A DNA stretch of 64,000 bases from the NCBI RefSeq assembly GCF_900142625.1, contig NZ_FRBN01000003.1, positions 220,398 to 284,397 on the forward strand, written 5' to 3'. Below are positions 46,538 to 56,111 of the stretch, piece by piece. The notes below the pieces were generated by a model. That model ran no database searches. It was not told the origin of the DNA and saw nothing but the letters and a program-made list of their open reading frames with translations. Made by a program: the position numbers and the translations under genes. The number at the start of each line of letters is the position of its first letter. Position 1 is the first letter of the stretch. Origin of the DNA: Roseovarius marisflavi. GTDB taxonomy: Bacteria > Pseudomonadota > Alphaproteobacteria > Rhodobacterales > Rhodobacteraceae.

Positions 46538-48487
46538 ATGAAGACCTTGTTGCTGGCCCTGTGCTTTGCCCTGTCCCTGGGCCATTCGGCCTTGGCTCAG
46601 ACGCGCTCCGTTCAGGATGTGTTGCAAAGCCAGCGGGCACTCATCGAGGAAAGCTCGCGCCGCACGATTGGCCCTGCGATTGATGCGCTGGTGGCAAGCG
46701 GGTTGCCGCAGATACAGAAGGTGCTGGAGATATGGCAGGCCAAGGACATGTGGCAGCGCAAGGCGGATGGCTTGTTCTTTACTGCGACCAAAGAGGCGGA
46801 TGGCACCTATAGGCTGCGAGACTTTGATCAGGGTGCGGATGTCGGCACTGCTGCCGCCAGCGACCTCAGGCAACTCAAACCCAACAGCGGAGTGCGGGCG
46901 ATGATCGCAACGGCTCTGGTGCAGTTTCAGTTGTCTGACCCTGATGTGGCGAAACGCGCCGATGCGCTGGACTCGATTGCACGTGATCCTGAGGTGGCGT
47001 TGCTGGCGCCCCTGCGGGCCTCGATCAAGGGCGAAACAGACGCGGATATTCTGGCGCGCAAAACGCGGCTCGAACGGCTGATGAGCATGGCCTATGACAG
47101 CGACGTGGCGACCCGCGTTGCGGCGATCAACGATATGTCCGGGGATCTGGGTGTCGATTTTCGCGCAACGCTGAACCCGATCCTGAGTGTCACAAGGGTG
47201 GTGAGCAAAACTCGACCGGAGGCGAATATCGCCCAAAAGTTGATTGTCGGCAGCGATGCGCTGACACGCGACGCGGCCTATGCCCTGCTGGTCGCGGCAG
47301 GTGATGCGCCGGTCGAGATCACGGCCGATGCCCGAGATGCCACGCTTGAGGCGCATATCGACGGTGGCCGGGTCGCCGGGTTTCCTGCGGCGCAACTGTC
47401 CACCGAAGTGGCGCGCGACGCGGCCTATGATGCGCTTGTCGCGCGGGATTTGGCGGCCCCTCGGGTCACGCAAGCCGACATCGACGCAAGCCTTGCCACC
47501 TACCGTTTCTTTGATGTCTACGCAGAACCGTCGCAGGCGGTGACCGATGCCGCAGAGGCCGCCCTTGCCGCATCCGAGACCCGGGTGGCGATTAGTCAGG
47601 CGGCGGATCTGGGGCTGGATGCCCTGTCTCTCGCCTCGATCTATTTTCTTGCCGCCATTGGCCTTGCGATCACCTTTGGCGTGATGGGCGTGATCAACAT
47701 GGCGCATGGCGAATTCATCATGATGGGGGCTTATACCGGCTATGTCGTGCAAATGTTTGTACCAAACCACACGGTCTCGATCCTGATCTCGGTGCCTTTG
47801 GCTTTTGCGGTGACCTTTGCCGCTGGTGTCGCGCTGGAGCGGCTTGTTGTGCGCTGGCTTTACCATCGTCCGCTTGAGACCCTGCTCGCGACCTTTGGTG
47901 TCTCCATCGCGCTGCAGCAACTGGCGAAAAACATCTTTGGCACCCAGGCCCGCCCGCTGACCTCGCCGCCCTGGCTGGACGGGGCCTGGGTCATCAACGA
48001 TGTGGTTTCCATCAGTTATATCCGCATCGCCATTTTCATCCTCGCCCTGCTGTTTCTGGCGCTGTTCCTTTTCATCATGAAGCGCACCCGGCTGGGTTTG
48101 GAGACCCGCGCCGTTACGCAAAACCCGCGCATGGCAGCGAGCATGGGGATCAATCCGGACCGGGTGAACATGCTGACTTTCGGGCTTGGTTCCGGCATCG
48201 CGGGCATCGCAGGTGTCGCCATCGGGCTTTTTGCCAAGGTGACCTCCGAGATGGGCAGCGACTACATCGTGCAAAGCTTTATGACCGTGGTTGTGGGCGG
48301 CGTTGGCAACATCTGGGGCACGCTGGCGGGGGCGGCGATGATTGGCGGTTTCCAGAAGGGGGTCGAATTCCTGAACCCTTCAAACACACTGGCGGCGCAA
48401 ACCTATATGATCATCTTTATCATCATTTTCATTCAGTTCCGGCCAAGGGGCATCATCGCCCTCAAAGGCCGTGCGGCGGGGGATTGA
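46538..48487 (+). CDS. urtB: urea ABC transporter permease UrtB
   Basis: A 649-residue protein. A signal-like N-terminus and a roughly 330-residue extracytoplasmic helical, HEAT-like region precede the LivH-type permease domain from about residue 360 (SIYFLAAIGLAITFGVMGVI, MAHGEFIMMGAYTGYVVQ, GVGNIWGTLAGA). The long N-terminal part is usual for UrtB and absent from ordinary LivH. Confidence 0.93.
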   Translation: MKTLLLALCFALSLGHSALAQTRSVQDVLQSQRALIEESSRRTIGPAIDALVASGLPQIQKVLEIWQAKDMWQRKADGLFFTATKEADGTYRLRDFDQGADVGTAAASDLRQLKPNSGVRAMIATALVQFQLSDPDVAKRADALDSIARDPEVALLAPLRASIKGETDADILARKTRLERLMSMAYDSDVATRVAAINDMSGDLGVDFRATLNPILSVTRVVSKTRPEANIAQKLIVGSDALTRDAAYALLVAAGDAPVEITADARDATLEAHIDGGRVAGFPAAQLSTEVARDAAYDALVARDLAAPRVTQADIDASLATYRFFDVYAEPSQAVTDAAEAALAASETRVAISQAADLGLDALSLASIYFLAAIGLAITFGVMGVINMAHGEFIMMGAYTGYVVQMFVPNHTVSILISVPLAFAVTFAAGVALERLVVRWLYHRPLETLLATFGVSIALQQLAKNIFGTQARPLTSPPWLDGAWVINDVVSISYIRIAIFILALLFLALFLFIMKRTRLGLETRAVTQNPRMAASMGINPDRVNMLTFGLGSGIAGIAGVAIGLFAKVTSEMGSDYIVQSFMTVVVGGVGNIWGTLAGAAMIGGFQKGVEFLNPSNTLAAQTYMIIFIIIFIQFRPRGIIALKGRAAGD

Positions 48488-48491
48488 GCCG

Positions 48492-49667
48492 ATGAACAGA
48501 TCATTCATTGCACGCAATCCGTCGGTCCTGATCTTCCTCGCGCTGCTGGCACTTTTCACGCTGGTGGTTACGGGACTGTCCGAAGGCTTCGGCATTGGTT
48601 TCATCTCGACCAGTTTCGTCAAGGTCCTGGGCAAGACACTGTGCCTGTGCCTCATTGCCATCGCGATGGACCTGATCTGGGGTTACACGGGCATCCTGTC
48701 ACTGGGTCACTTCGCGTTCTTTGGTCTTGGCGGGTACATGATCGGCATGTGGCTGATGTATGAGCGTACCCGCCAGATTGTCGAAAACGCCCTGTCCGAA
48801 GGGGTGCTACCCCCGACACCTGAAGAAATCGAAACAGGCATCGGCAACCAGATATTCGGCGTTGTGGGCAGCAGTGACTTCCCGTTGATCTGGGCCTTCG
48901 CGGACAGTTTCGTCTTGCAGTTGGCCTTTGTTGTGCTGGTCCCGGGCATCCTCGCGCTGGTGTTCGGCTGGCTTGCCTTTCGCAGCCGTGTCACAGGCGT
49001 TTACCTGTCGATCCTGACCCAAGCCATGACACTGGGCCTGTCGCTCTATCTGTTCCAGAACGCCAGCGGATTGCGTGGCAACAACGGGCTGTCGGGGCTG
49101 CAAAACCTTCCGGGCGTCACAGCCCCGCAATCGGTCGTGTCTCTTTGGTTCTTCTGGGCCTCGGCACTGGCACTCGCGCTTGGTTATCTGCTGGTGGCCT
49201 GGGTCGTCTCCGGCAAATTCGGGTCGGTCATTCGCGGCATCCGCGATAACGAAGCGCGGGTGCGGTTTCTGGGCTATTCGGTAGAGACCTACAAGTTGGC
49301 GGTTTTCACGCTCACCGCCTGCATATCCGGCATCGCGGGGGCGCTGTATTACCCGCAAGCCGGTATCATCAACCCCGCCGAAGTTGCCCCCATTGCGTCG
49401 ATCTACCTCGCCGTTTGGGTTGCCATTGGCGGGCGCGGCAGGCTCTACGGCGCGGTGATCGGTACCGCCTTCGTCAGCCTTGTCTCAAGCTGGTTCACAG
49501 GCGGCCAGGCACCGGATGTCCCATTGGGATTCTACACAGTCAAATGGGTGGATTGGTGGCTTGTCCTGCTGGGCCTCAGCTTTGTGATGGTCACACTCTA
49601 TGCCCCAAAGGGCATCGGTGGCCTGATCGATCTGTTGAAACGCAAACGCAAGGATGCAGATGCATGA
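48492..49667 (+). CDS. urtC: urea ABC transporter permease UrtC
   Basis: A 391-residue LivM-type permease with about ten membrane spans. DLIWGYTGILSLGHFAFFGL, RGNNGLSGLQNLPG and GSVIRGIRDNEARVRFLGY (EAA-like cytoplasmic loop) are visible. ATG 48492 (MNRSFIARN) is chosen four bases after the urtB stop. The TGA overlaps urtD as ATGA. Confidence 0.93.
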   Translation: MNRSFIARNPSVLIFLALLALFTLVVTGLSEGFGIGFISTSFVKVLGKTLCLCLIAIAMDLIWGYTGILSLGHFAFFGLGGYMIGMWLMYERTRQIVENALSEGVLPPTPEEIETGIGNQIFGVVGSSDFPLIWAFADSFVLQLAFVVLVPGILALVFGWLAFRSRVTGVYLSILTQAMTLGLSLYLFQNASGLRGNNGLSGLQNLPGVTAPQSVVSLWFFWASALALALGYLLVAWVVSGKFGSVIRGIRDNEARVRFLGYSVETYKLAVFTLTACISGIAGALYYPQAGIINPAEVAPIASIYLAVWVAIGGRGRLYGAVIGTAFVSLVSSWFTGGQAPDVPLGFYTVKWVDWWLVLLGLSFVMVTLYAPKGIGGLIDLLKRKRKDADA

Positions 49668-50404
49668 CGACCCTTCTCGAAGTCTCAGGCGTCACGGTCA
49701 GCTTTGACGGGTTCCGTGCCATCAACAACCTGTCGTTCCGGATATCTGACGCAGAGCTGCGCGCTGTGATCGGGCCAAATGGTGCGGGCAAGACAACGTT
49801 TATGGATATCGTCACAGGCAAGACGCGGCCCGATGCCGGGCACATCCTTTGGGGCGACAAAGGCCTGTCCCTAATCGGCATGTCCGAGGCCAGGATCGCC
49901 CAAGCCGGTATCGGGCGGAAGTTTCAAAAACCAACCGTGTTCGAGGAACAGACCGTGCAGGAAAACCTGATGATGGCCCTGCGCAAAGATCGCAGGCCCC
50001 TGGCGGTGCTGTTCTTCAAACCGTCCAGATCAGACTTTACCCGCGTAGACGACCTCGCCGAACAGATCGGTTTGCAAGAGGCGCTTTTGCGTGTGTCAGG
50101 AGAGCTGAGCCATGGTCAGAAACAATGGTTGGAAATCGGGATGCTGCTGGCGCAGGAACCGCAGCTTTTGCTGGTGGATGAGCCTGCCGCGGGCATGACG
50201 CCGGCAGAGCGCGAAAAGACCACCGCGATTCTTGTCGAGGCGGCCAAGACCCGCGCGGTTGTCGTCGTCGAACACGATATGGAGTTTGTCCGGCGCTTGA
50301 ACTGCAAGGTTACGGTGCTGCACGAAGGGTCGGTTCTGGCCGAAGGATCTCTGGACCATGTCACCAAGAACCAAGACGTCATCGACGTCTATCTGGGGCG
50401 CTAG
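49664..50404 (+). CDS. urtD: urea ABC transporter ATP-binding protein UrtD
   Basis: A 246-residue LivG-type ATPase: Walker A GPNGAGKTTFMD, Q-loop RKFQKPTVFE, signature LSHGQKQWLEIG, Walker B LLLVDEPAAGM and switch His in VVVEHDMEFV. The VFEEQTVQENL segment fits UrtD. Powers urea uptake with UrtE. Confidence 0.93.
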   Translation: MTTLLEVSGVTVSFDGFRAINNLSFRISDAELRAVIGPNGAGKTTFMDIVTGKTRPDAGHILWGDKGLSLIGMSEARIAQAGIGRKFQKPTVFEEQTVQENLMMALRKDRRPLAVLFFKPSRSDFTRVDDLAEQIGLQEALLRVSGELSHGQKQWLEIGMLLAQEPQLLLVDEPAAGMTPAEREKTTAILVEAAKTRAVVVVEHDMEFVRRLNCKVTVLHEGSVLAEGSLDHVTKNQDVIDVYLGR

Positions 50405-50407
50405 GAT

Positions 50408-51103
50408 ATGTTGAACGTTAAAGACCTCACCTTGCACTACGGCAAATCGCAGATCCTCTATGACATCACATTGCAGGCCAGATTGGGCGAAGTGACCTGT
50501 GTCATGGGCACCAATGGCGTTGGGAAAACCAGTCTGCTCAGGGCGATCTCAGGCACGCATCCGCGCTCGGGGGGGGATATCACATTTGACGGTCGGCCCC
50601 TGGGGCAAATTGGGGCGCATACCATGGCGCAGATGGGCGTCGGTTATGTCCCTCAGGGGCGCGATATTTTCCCGTTGCTGACTGTGCGTGAGAACCTGCA
50701 AACAGGATTTTCCTGCCTTCCCAGGTCAGAGCACTTTATCCCGGACGCGATCTTTGACCTGTTTCCAGTCCTCAACGAAATGGCGCACCGTCGGGGGGGG
50801 GATCTGTCGGGCGGTCAGCAACAACAACTGGCCATCGCCCGTGCGCTGATCACCAAGCCAAAACTGCTGCTATTGGATGAACCGACGGAAGGCATCCAAC
50901 CCAACATCATCCAACATATAGGAAAAGTCATAAGCCTGCTGCGGGACCGTGGCGACATGGCGATTGTCTTGGTGGAGCAGTACTTTGATTTTGCATTCGA
51001 ATTAGCGGATCAGATTGTTGTTCTGCGGCGTGGCAAAGTGGTTGAAAATGCTGCCAGGAATGCCGTCAAGCGAAAGGATGTTCTGGCCATCGTGTCCGTC
51101 TGA
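50408..51103 (+). CDS. urtE: urea ABC transporter ATP-binding protein UrtE
   Basis: A 231-residue LivF-type ATPase: Walker A GTNGVGKTSLLRAISG, YVPQGRDIFPLLTV, signature LSGGQQQQLAIARAL, Walker B LLLLDEPTEGIQP and VEQYFDFA in place of the classic His switch EQ. It is the last urt gene; ATG 50408 comes 3 bases after urtD. Confidence 0.93.
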   Translation: MLNVKDLTLHYGKSQILYDITLQARLGEVTCVMGTNGVGKTSLLRAISGTHPRSGGDITFDGRPLGQIGAHTMAQMGVGYVPQGRDIFPLLTVRENLQTGFSCLPRSEHFIPDAIFDLFPVLNEMAHRRGGDLSGGQQQQLAIARALITKPKLLLLDEPTEGIQPNIIQHIGKVISLLRDRGDMAIVLVEQYFDFAFELADQIVVLRRGKVVENAARNAVKRKDVLAIVSV

Positions 51104-51548
51104 AGCGTCGACAAGACAGAATTGATTTCTGATTTGATCTTGAGAAGATGTGCTGGCCTATGGCGGATTTATACAAAGGTACGTTTCCCAAAACGGTCGC
51201 CGTTAATTTGCGCCGCAGAATCCGTTATCGGTTCTTGGCCCTGCTCGTGGCAGTCGCTTCACAATAAGACAAGTCAAGCTGAAACGCTTGCGAATCTGCT
51301 TGATGAATGCTGAGGGCCATCAATTCACATCCAACATTTCGGCACTGTCCATGCAGAAAATGGCAACAGTAATTCTCATGAATATGCTTTGTTTCGACAG
51401 ATTAAGTGGAAATACCACCTTAAGGAGAACGTGTCAGAAATGAGATGACGGGGTGTCATCGCTATGTCAATTCTTGCCGCAGATGGTTTTTAACCTCAGC
51501 GTCCCGCCAAGGGATCAAGGGGGGAGCGGATTTTAAAAGGGGACGATC
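51104..51548. other. gene-free region between urtE and the VPLPA-CTERM gene
   Basis: No credible gene is seen in 445 bases. The stretch is AT-richer than the flanks; a 63-codon frame at 51122-51313 lacks a ribosome site or recognisable protein. AAAAGGGGACG just before 51549 is the ribosome-binding site of the next gene. Confidence 0.5.
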
Positions 51549-52226
51549 ATGAAACTTAAAGCTTTTGCCAGCGCAGTTGCCTTAGTGTGCTTTGCACCGA
51601 TGGCACAAGCAGCAACCCTAGATTTTATTGCCGAGGCGGACAACAACGAACGCGGCGTCGAAGACGGCACCGTTATCACTATGGATGGCGTCGATGTAAC
51701 GTTTTCGGCAAACGGAGGCTACTTCGCATATTTCGACCATGGCAATGCTGGTCTGGGTGTCTGCCAGAACGTGACTGATTTCAGCAACGGCGGTACGTCC
51801 AATCGCTGTGCGTCTGGTGCGGGTGATGACAATGTTACCGCCACAGAGGCCGTGACGATTGCCTTCGATACCGCAATGAACCTGAGCGGCCTTGTTTTCC
51901 AGCAAGACGGTCACACACCGTTTAGCAACTCAGCGACCGCATTGCAGAAGACCCTCCTGTTTGCGATCAATGGCGGGATTCTTGGCCGCTATACATTTGG
52001 TAATCTCCAAACTCTCTCTTTTGGAAACGTTCTCAGCGCGACTTTCGCGTTTGACGACAGTTCGTTTGATATGGTCACCGCGAATGGTTTGACGCGCAAC
52101 GCGGAACAATTCTATTTGGCATCGGCCACCGTTGCGCCAGTTCCTCTACCTGCGGCGCTTCCCATGCTTTTGGCTGGTTTAGGTGGACTGGGCCTGTTTG
52201 CGCGCCGCAAGCGCAAGGCGGCCTGA
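51549..52226 (+). CDS. VPLPA-CTERM sorting-domain surface protein
   Basis: A 225-residue secreted protein. Signal peptide (MKLKAFASAVALVCFAPMAQ then AA), a beta-rich domain with EADNNERGVEDGTV and a Cys pair (VCQNVTD, NRCASGAGDD), and the C-terminal sorting tail VPLPAALPMLLAGLGGLGLF followed by ARRKRKAA. The tail is the VPLPA-CTERM signal processed by exosortase-like enzymes in Rhodobacteraceae. The middle resembles other PEP-CTERM proteins only generally; role unknown. No exosortase gene is in the window. Confidence 0.85.
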   Translation: MKLKAFASAVALVCFAPMAQAATLDFIAEADNNERGVEDGTVITMDGVDVTFSANGGYFAYFDHGNAGLGVCQNVTDFSNGGTSNRCASGAGDDNVTATEAVTIAFDTAMNLSGLVFQQDGHTPFSNSATALQKTLLFAINGGILGRYTFGNLQTLSFGNVLSATFAFDDSSFDMVTANGLTRNAEQFYLASATVAPVPLPAALPMLLAGLGGLGLFARRKRKAA

Positions 52227-52257
52227 TCGTTCAGCGCCCTGAACGTCAGAGTTTAAG

Positions 52258-52282
52258 AGCCCCGGAACTTCCGGGGCTTTTT
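52258..52282 (+). terminator. Rho-independent terminator after the VPLPA-CTERM gene
   Basis: AGCCCCGGA (52258-52266), loop ACT, TCCGGGGCT (52270-52278), followed by TTTT. Classic stem and T tract. Confidence 0.85.
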
Positions 52283-52434
52283 CATGGCTGAGGTTGGATT
52301 CAAACTGACGGAACGCTTCGTGTCAAAGGCCGCTCCGTCTAAGGTTTGTGGCCACTGACCTGATGGGATGAACTGCCCTCCCACCGAGATGCCGCTATTG
52401 TTGCGGTGAATGGTGGAGAAGACGGAGAATTCTG

Positions 52435-52860
52435 ATGGAAATAGCGGTTCTTGGGATCGACTTGGGCAAGACGGTGCGCGGCGTGGCGGGCCTTGATGGC
52501 CGTGGCGCGGTTGTCTTCCGAAGGCGCATCCAGCGGTTCAGGCTTTTGGATTTCCTGGCAAAGATTCCCACCTGTGTCGTGGCGATGGAAGCTTGCGGTG
52601 GGGCCATCACATTGGTCGTTTCTGCCTTGAGCAAGGCCACGAGCCACGCTTGATGTCGCCGCTGTATGTCCGGCCCTACGTGAAGGTTCACAAGAATGAC
52701 TACCGGGACGCTGAGACTATTGCCGAAGCTGCCACACGGCCAACAATGTCTTTCGTCGCGATCAAGTCAGAGGAACAGTTGGATTTGCAAGCGCTTCATC
52801 GCCTGCGCGAGAGACTGGTCCACAACCATCATCTCATTCAAGAGATGCGCCGCCCCCGTT
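52435..52860 (+). mobile_element. IS110-family transposase remnant A (frameshifted, truncated)
   Basis: Starts MEIAVLGIDLGKTVRG with the IS110 DEDD-type N-terminal motif, IPTCVVAMEACGG, then shifts frame near 52605: one C is missing in the GCC-CAT-CAC stretch that in relatives encodes GAHHIGR. The new frame continues EPRLMSPLYVRPYVKVHKND and YRDAETIAEAATRPTM. Similarity stops near 52860, so the C-terminal Ser-containing half is gone. Not functional. Confidence 0.75.
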
Positions 52861-52967
52861 CCACTTCTCTGGGATGGGGGCGGTGTAAGATCACATCGAG
52901 ACTAATTCACATTAAAAAACGCTTGCAGGGGAAGGCGGTTCATACATGCCGCCCTGAGAGTCCGTTG

Positions 52968-53294
52968 TTATAGGTTGGCTCTGTTCAGGTTTTGGCTTGC
53001 CTTTGACCGGTCAACATATTCCGCCGGTGTCATGCCAGACAGGCTGGGATGTGGGCGGTGGTGGTTGAAGTCGTTTCGCCTTGCCGCCACCAGATTGCGG
53101 GCATGGCGCAGGTTATCGAACAGATGCGCGTTCAGGCATTTGTACCGCATGCGGCCATTGAAGCTGTCGACGAACCCGTTCTGCATTGGCTTGCCCGGCG
53201 CGATATAGTGCCAATCGACTTTGCAATCTTCGTGCCATTTCAGGATGGCGTTACTGGTCAGTTCCGTCCCATAGCACGTCGGGAAGAAGCGCCG
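52968..53294 (-). mobile_element. IS3-family orfB (DDE transposase) C-terminal remnant
   Basis: The minus strand encodes [40 protein letters not shown], and [19 protein letters not shown], the end of an IS3 rve-domain transposase. The DNG-type Asp site reads TCYGTELTS, so a catalytic Asp is lost. The N-terminal two-thirds and orfA are absent. Confidence 0.75.
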
Positions 53295-53406
53295 CAGAGC
53301 GGTTTTGGCCACGCGCGCAGCCCGAAAGAGCGCAGCGGGTGGCCATAACCGGGTCTCAGGTCTCAACAGTGGTCTAGCATGAACCACACCGCTGAGGAGA
53401 CCAGCT

Positions 53407-53880
53407 ATGACCGCCACCCATTCCATTGTTTCGACCGTGCTGGTCGCCATCGACATTTCCAGGCACCGGCACGCGGTGCTGATTGGCATTCCCGGCAAGA
53501 AGCGCCGTCGCCGACTGATGATCACGAACACGCTGGAGGACTATCAGCGCTGGCCACTTCTCTTGCCCGCTGCGACCTGCCGGTGCGGATCGGGTTCGAG
53601 GCGACCGGTAATTATCACCGCCCTCTGGCATACCATCTTGGCAAAGCCGGGTTCGACCTGAAGCCCATCTTTTCCGCCGGATTGGCCCGGACGCACGAGG
53701 CCTTACATAACAGCTGGGACAAGAGCGATCCAAAGGACGCCCAGGTCATCCTGCACATGCTGGAGATCGGAGCGGTGCAATTCTTTCACGACCCACTGGT
53801 GACCGGCACCGCCGACATTCAGGAGCCCTCCAGGACCCACGAGATCGTCTCGCGTTCGAAGACCGAGCTGCGGCATCGCT
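53407..53880 (+). mobile_element. IS110-family transposase remnant B (frameshifted, truncated)
   Basis: [20 protein letters not shown] and [16 protein letters not shown] begin a second, different IS110-type transposase. The frame breaks near 53550, where one base is missing, and resumes as CDLPVRIGFEATGNYHRPLA, LHNSWDKSDPKDAQVILHML and FFHDPLVTGTADIQ. Similarity ends after SRSKTELRHR, about 53880. Not functional. Confidence 0.75.
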
Positions 53881-53979
53881 TCTTGCCTTTTTCGTCAGGT
53901 TTTTGCCGAGCTATTGCAAGGCTGGTCACAGGAATTCGTCCGGCGTCGTTGCGTTGCAAGGTCGGTTGAGGCGGATGGA

Positions 53980-54691
53980 TCATGCGGCGTGCATCCATGG
54001 CGGGGCGCGGGATTTTGGCGATTGGCCGCGCGTGAAGGTCTCGATGACGATCATCGCGCCACCGCATTCCGGGCAAGGCGGATGATGATCTCGTTCGTCG
54101 GGATCGCCAGGCAGATCTTCAGGCCACTCCGAAGGCCCGGTTAAGCTGCCGCGTTGAGATCGGATCAACGCGGTTGCGCCCCGGAAAGAGCCGGCCCGCT
54201 GGACGCGCCTCGGGCAGGTGTGTCGGAGACGCGCCTCTGGCACGATATCGCCAACCTTCAGATGGATGGCTTCGCTGGCCTGCAACCCGCCACCGGAGGC
54301 AACTCTGAAGGCCGCCCGATTGTTTGGGCCAGGGCCCTGGTGCAGCTTCAAGAAGACGCGCGACCTCCTTTGCGCTGAGCACAACGGGGATCTTCCCGGC
54401 TGCCCGCTGATCGCACATGTGCCGCTTCATCTCCGGGTGCGGGCACGTCGTGGCGAAGAAGAAACGCAGATCCGTATGTCGGCTGTTAAAGGTTGGCGCG
54501 CCAACTCCACGCGCCTTCATATCGAGCTGGAACGCCCGCAGGTCCGCAGGCCTGGAGCTATCCGGCGCGTGCCCCGGAAACCACGAGACGTCACGCATCC
54601 TTCGCAAATACAGTGTCTTCGGCTGCAGCCCCTTGATCCGCATGTCTTCGAGAAACCGCTGGCCTGGCGCTGGTCCATACCGGTCTGACAT
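53980..54691 (-). mobile_element. IS91-type remnant: tyrosine recombinase fragment and transposase C-terminus
   Basis: From 54691 leftwards the minus strand encodes an N-terminal SAM-like integrase (FLEDMRIKGLQPKTLYLRRM, FQLDMKARGVGAPTFNSRHT, LSAKEVARLLEAAPGP), then shifted pieces (GLQASEAIHLKVGDI in one frame; RLFPGRNRVDPISTRQLNRA in another). Directly after comes CPECGGAMIVIETFTRG, which resembles the C-terminus of IS91 transposases. This order, integrase beside IS91 transposase, is known for IS91-like elements. Several frameshifts and a large deletion make it defunct. Confidence 0.65.
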
Positions 54692-55078
54692 TGAAACCTC
54701 ACATCGTCAGATTGAGAGGCTCCCAATCGTCGAGCAGGACCGTCAGTTCACAACATCACAGCACTTCAATCAGCGCCCCCCCCCCCCACACACACAACAA
54801 GCGCCAGTACCGCGAGAGCGGGTTCGTCCAGCTTCGCAGTGCAGACCCCCATTGTTATTGGCATTTGCCTGACGGCGCGCGAAGCCATCCCCTTGGGTCC
54901 GTGAGTGCCAACAGGTGCGCTGACGACAAGTTCCATGCATGGGCGAGAATCCGCTCATGGTGCAGGGCGACATGTTTCAAGCGGTTGCAAAGATTGTGTT
55001 GAGCTGTCGCACCCATCTCCCTAACAGGATGCAACGACCGCGTGAACGTATCTATGCCATTAGGGGGCAGGGACTGTT
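54692..55078. other. gene-free region before lpxC with a C12 and CA tract
   Basis: No gene is seen. Bases 54776-54787 are twelve consecutive C residues followed directly by an ACACACACAC stretch. The GC-rich tract is isolated in otherwise ordinary DNA. The right end supplies TAGGGGGCAGGGA, the ribosome-binding region of lpxC. Confidence 0.5.
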
Positions 55079-55999
55079 TTGCAGAGAACGATCACACATC
55101 CAGTGACCTTTCGGGGCGTCGGTTTGCACTCGGGACAGCCCGCGCAACTGACGATTCGTCCGGCGTCTGCGGGTGCCGGCATAACGTTTCGTCGCATTGA
55201 TGTTTCAGGTATCCCCAACCAAATTCCAGCGCTCTGGCATCTGGTCGAACAATCCCCCCTTTGCACCCGTCTGGTCAGCGCCACAGGTCTGTCGGTTATG
55301 ACGGTCGAGCATGTGATGGCGGCGCTTGTCGGCTGTGGCGTGCATAATGCGCTGATTGATGTGGATGGCCCCGAAGTGCCGATTCTTGACGGCAGTGCGG
55401 CACCGTTCGTCTGCGCGATCTTGGCCAATGGCCTGCAGCAACTGGCCGATCCGGTCATTGCCCTGCGCGTTTTGCGCCCCGTCGAAGTGAGCCGTGGCAC
55501 TGCCTGGGCCCGTCTGACGCCACATGATGGCCTGCAGATCGAATTCGGCATCGAGTTTGAAGATGCCGCCATTGGTGTTCAGAAAAAGGTTCTGACCATG
55601 TCTCACGGCAGTTTTGTGCGGGAATTGTCCAACAGCCGGACATTTTGCCGCAAAAGCGACGTGGACCAGATGCGTGCCAACGGGTTTGCGCTTGGCGGGA
55701 CACTTGAAAACGCTGTTGTGGTGGATGGCGACAAAGTGCTCAGCCCCGGTGGGCTGCGTCATGCAGATGAGGCTGTGCGCCACAAGATGCTGGATGCGCT
55801 TGGTGATCTGGGTCTGGCCGGGCGCCCGATCCTTGGCCACTATCAGGGGCTTAAGGCGGGTCATGCCCTGACCAATGAATTATTGCGGAGGGTTTTCGCG
55901 GATCAGGCCAACTATGATCTGATCGAATGCAACACTGAAACCACTGCACTTTTGCTGGGGACCGGGGTTCATTGGACGGAAATTCCGCAAGTTGCCTGA
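55079..55999 (+). CDS. lpxC: UDP-3-O-acyl-N-acetylglucosamine deacetylase LpxC
   Basis: A 306-residue zinc enzyme committing lipid A synthesis. TFRGVGLHSGQPA, TVEHVMAAL with the first zinc His, LSNSRTFCRKSDVD, RHKMLDALGDLGLAG carrying the His and Asp ligands, and HYQGLKAGHALTNELL with the catalytic His are intact. The start appears to be TTG 55079 (MQRTITHP), just after an in-frame TAG and a GGGGG-AGGGA ribosome site. In relatives lpxC follows ftsZ directly; here 15.5 kb intervene. Confidence 0.93.
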   Translation: MQRTITHPVTFRGVGLHSGQPAQLTIRPASAGAGITFRRIDVSGIPNQIPALWHLVEQSPLCTRLVSATGLSVMTVEHVMAALVGCGVHNALIDVDGPEVPILDGSAAPFVCAILANGLQQLADPVIALRVLRPVEVSRGTAWARLTPHDGLQIEFGIEFEDAAIGVQKKVLTMSHGSFVRELSNSRTFCRKSDVDQMRANGFALGGTLENAVVVDGDKVLSPGGLRHADEAVRHKMLDALGDLGLAGRPILGHYQGLKAGHALTNELLRRVFADQANYDLIECNTETTALLLGTGVHWTEIPQVA

Positions 56000-56111
56000 G
56001 ATCATGGCGCAGAAATGTGCCAAAGGCGTTTTGCACCGGAAATTTCTGTGCTAGGACCAAGGCAACATGAGGGGTCTTCCCCTGTCTTCGTAATTTAAGG
56101 TGAGATCGCGC

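Noticed and set aside
46331..48274. 647-codon minus-strand open frame
   Set aside because: It is antisense to urtB, which has a clear family assignment.
51122..51313. 63-codon plus-strand frame after urtE
   Set aside because: Composition and lack of a ribosome site suggest chance.
52593..52973. 126-codon frame as a separate gene
   Set aside because: Its text is the continuation of the IS110 transposase after a one-base frameshift, not an independent protein.
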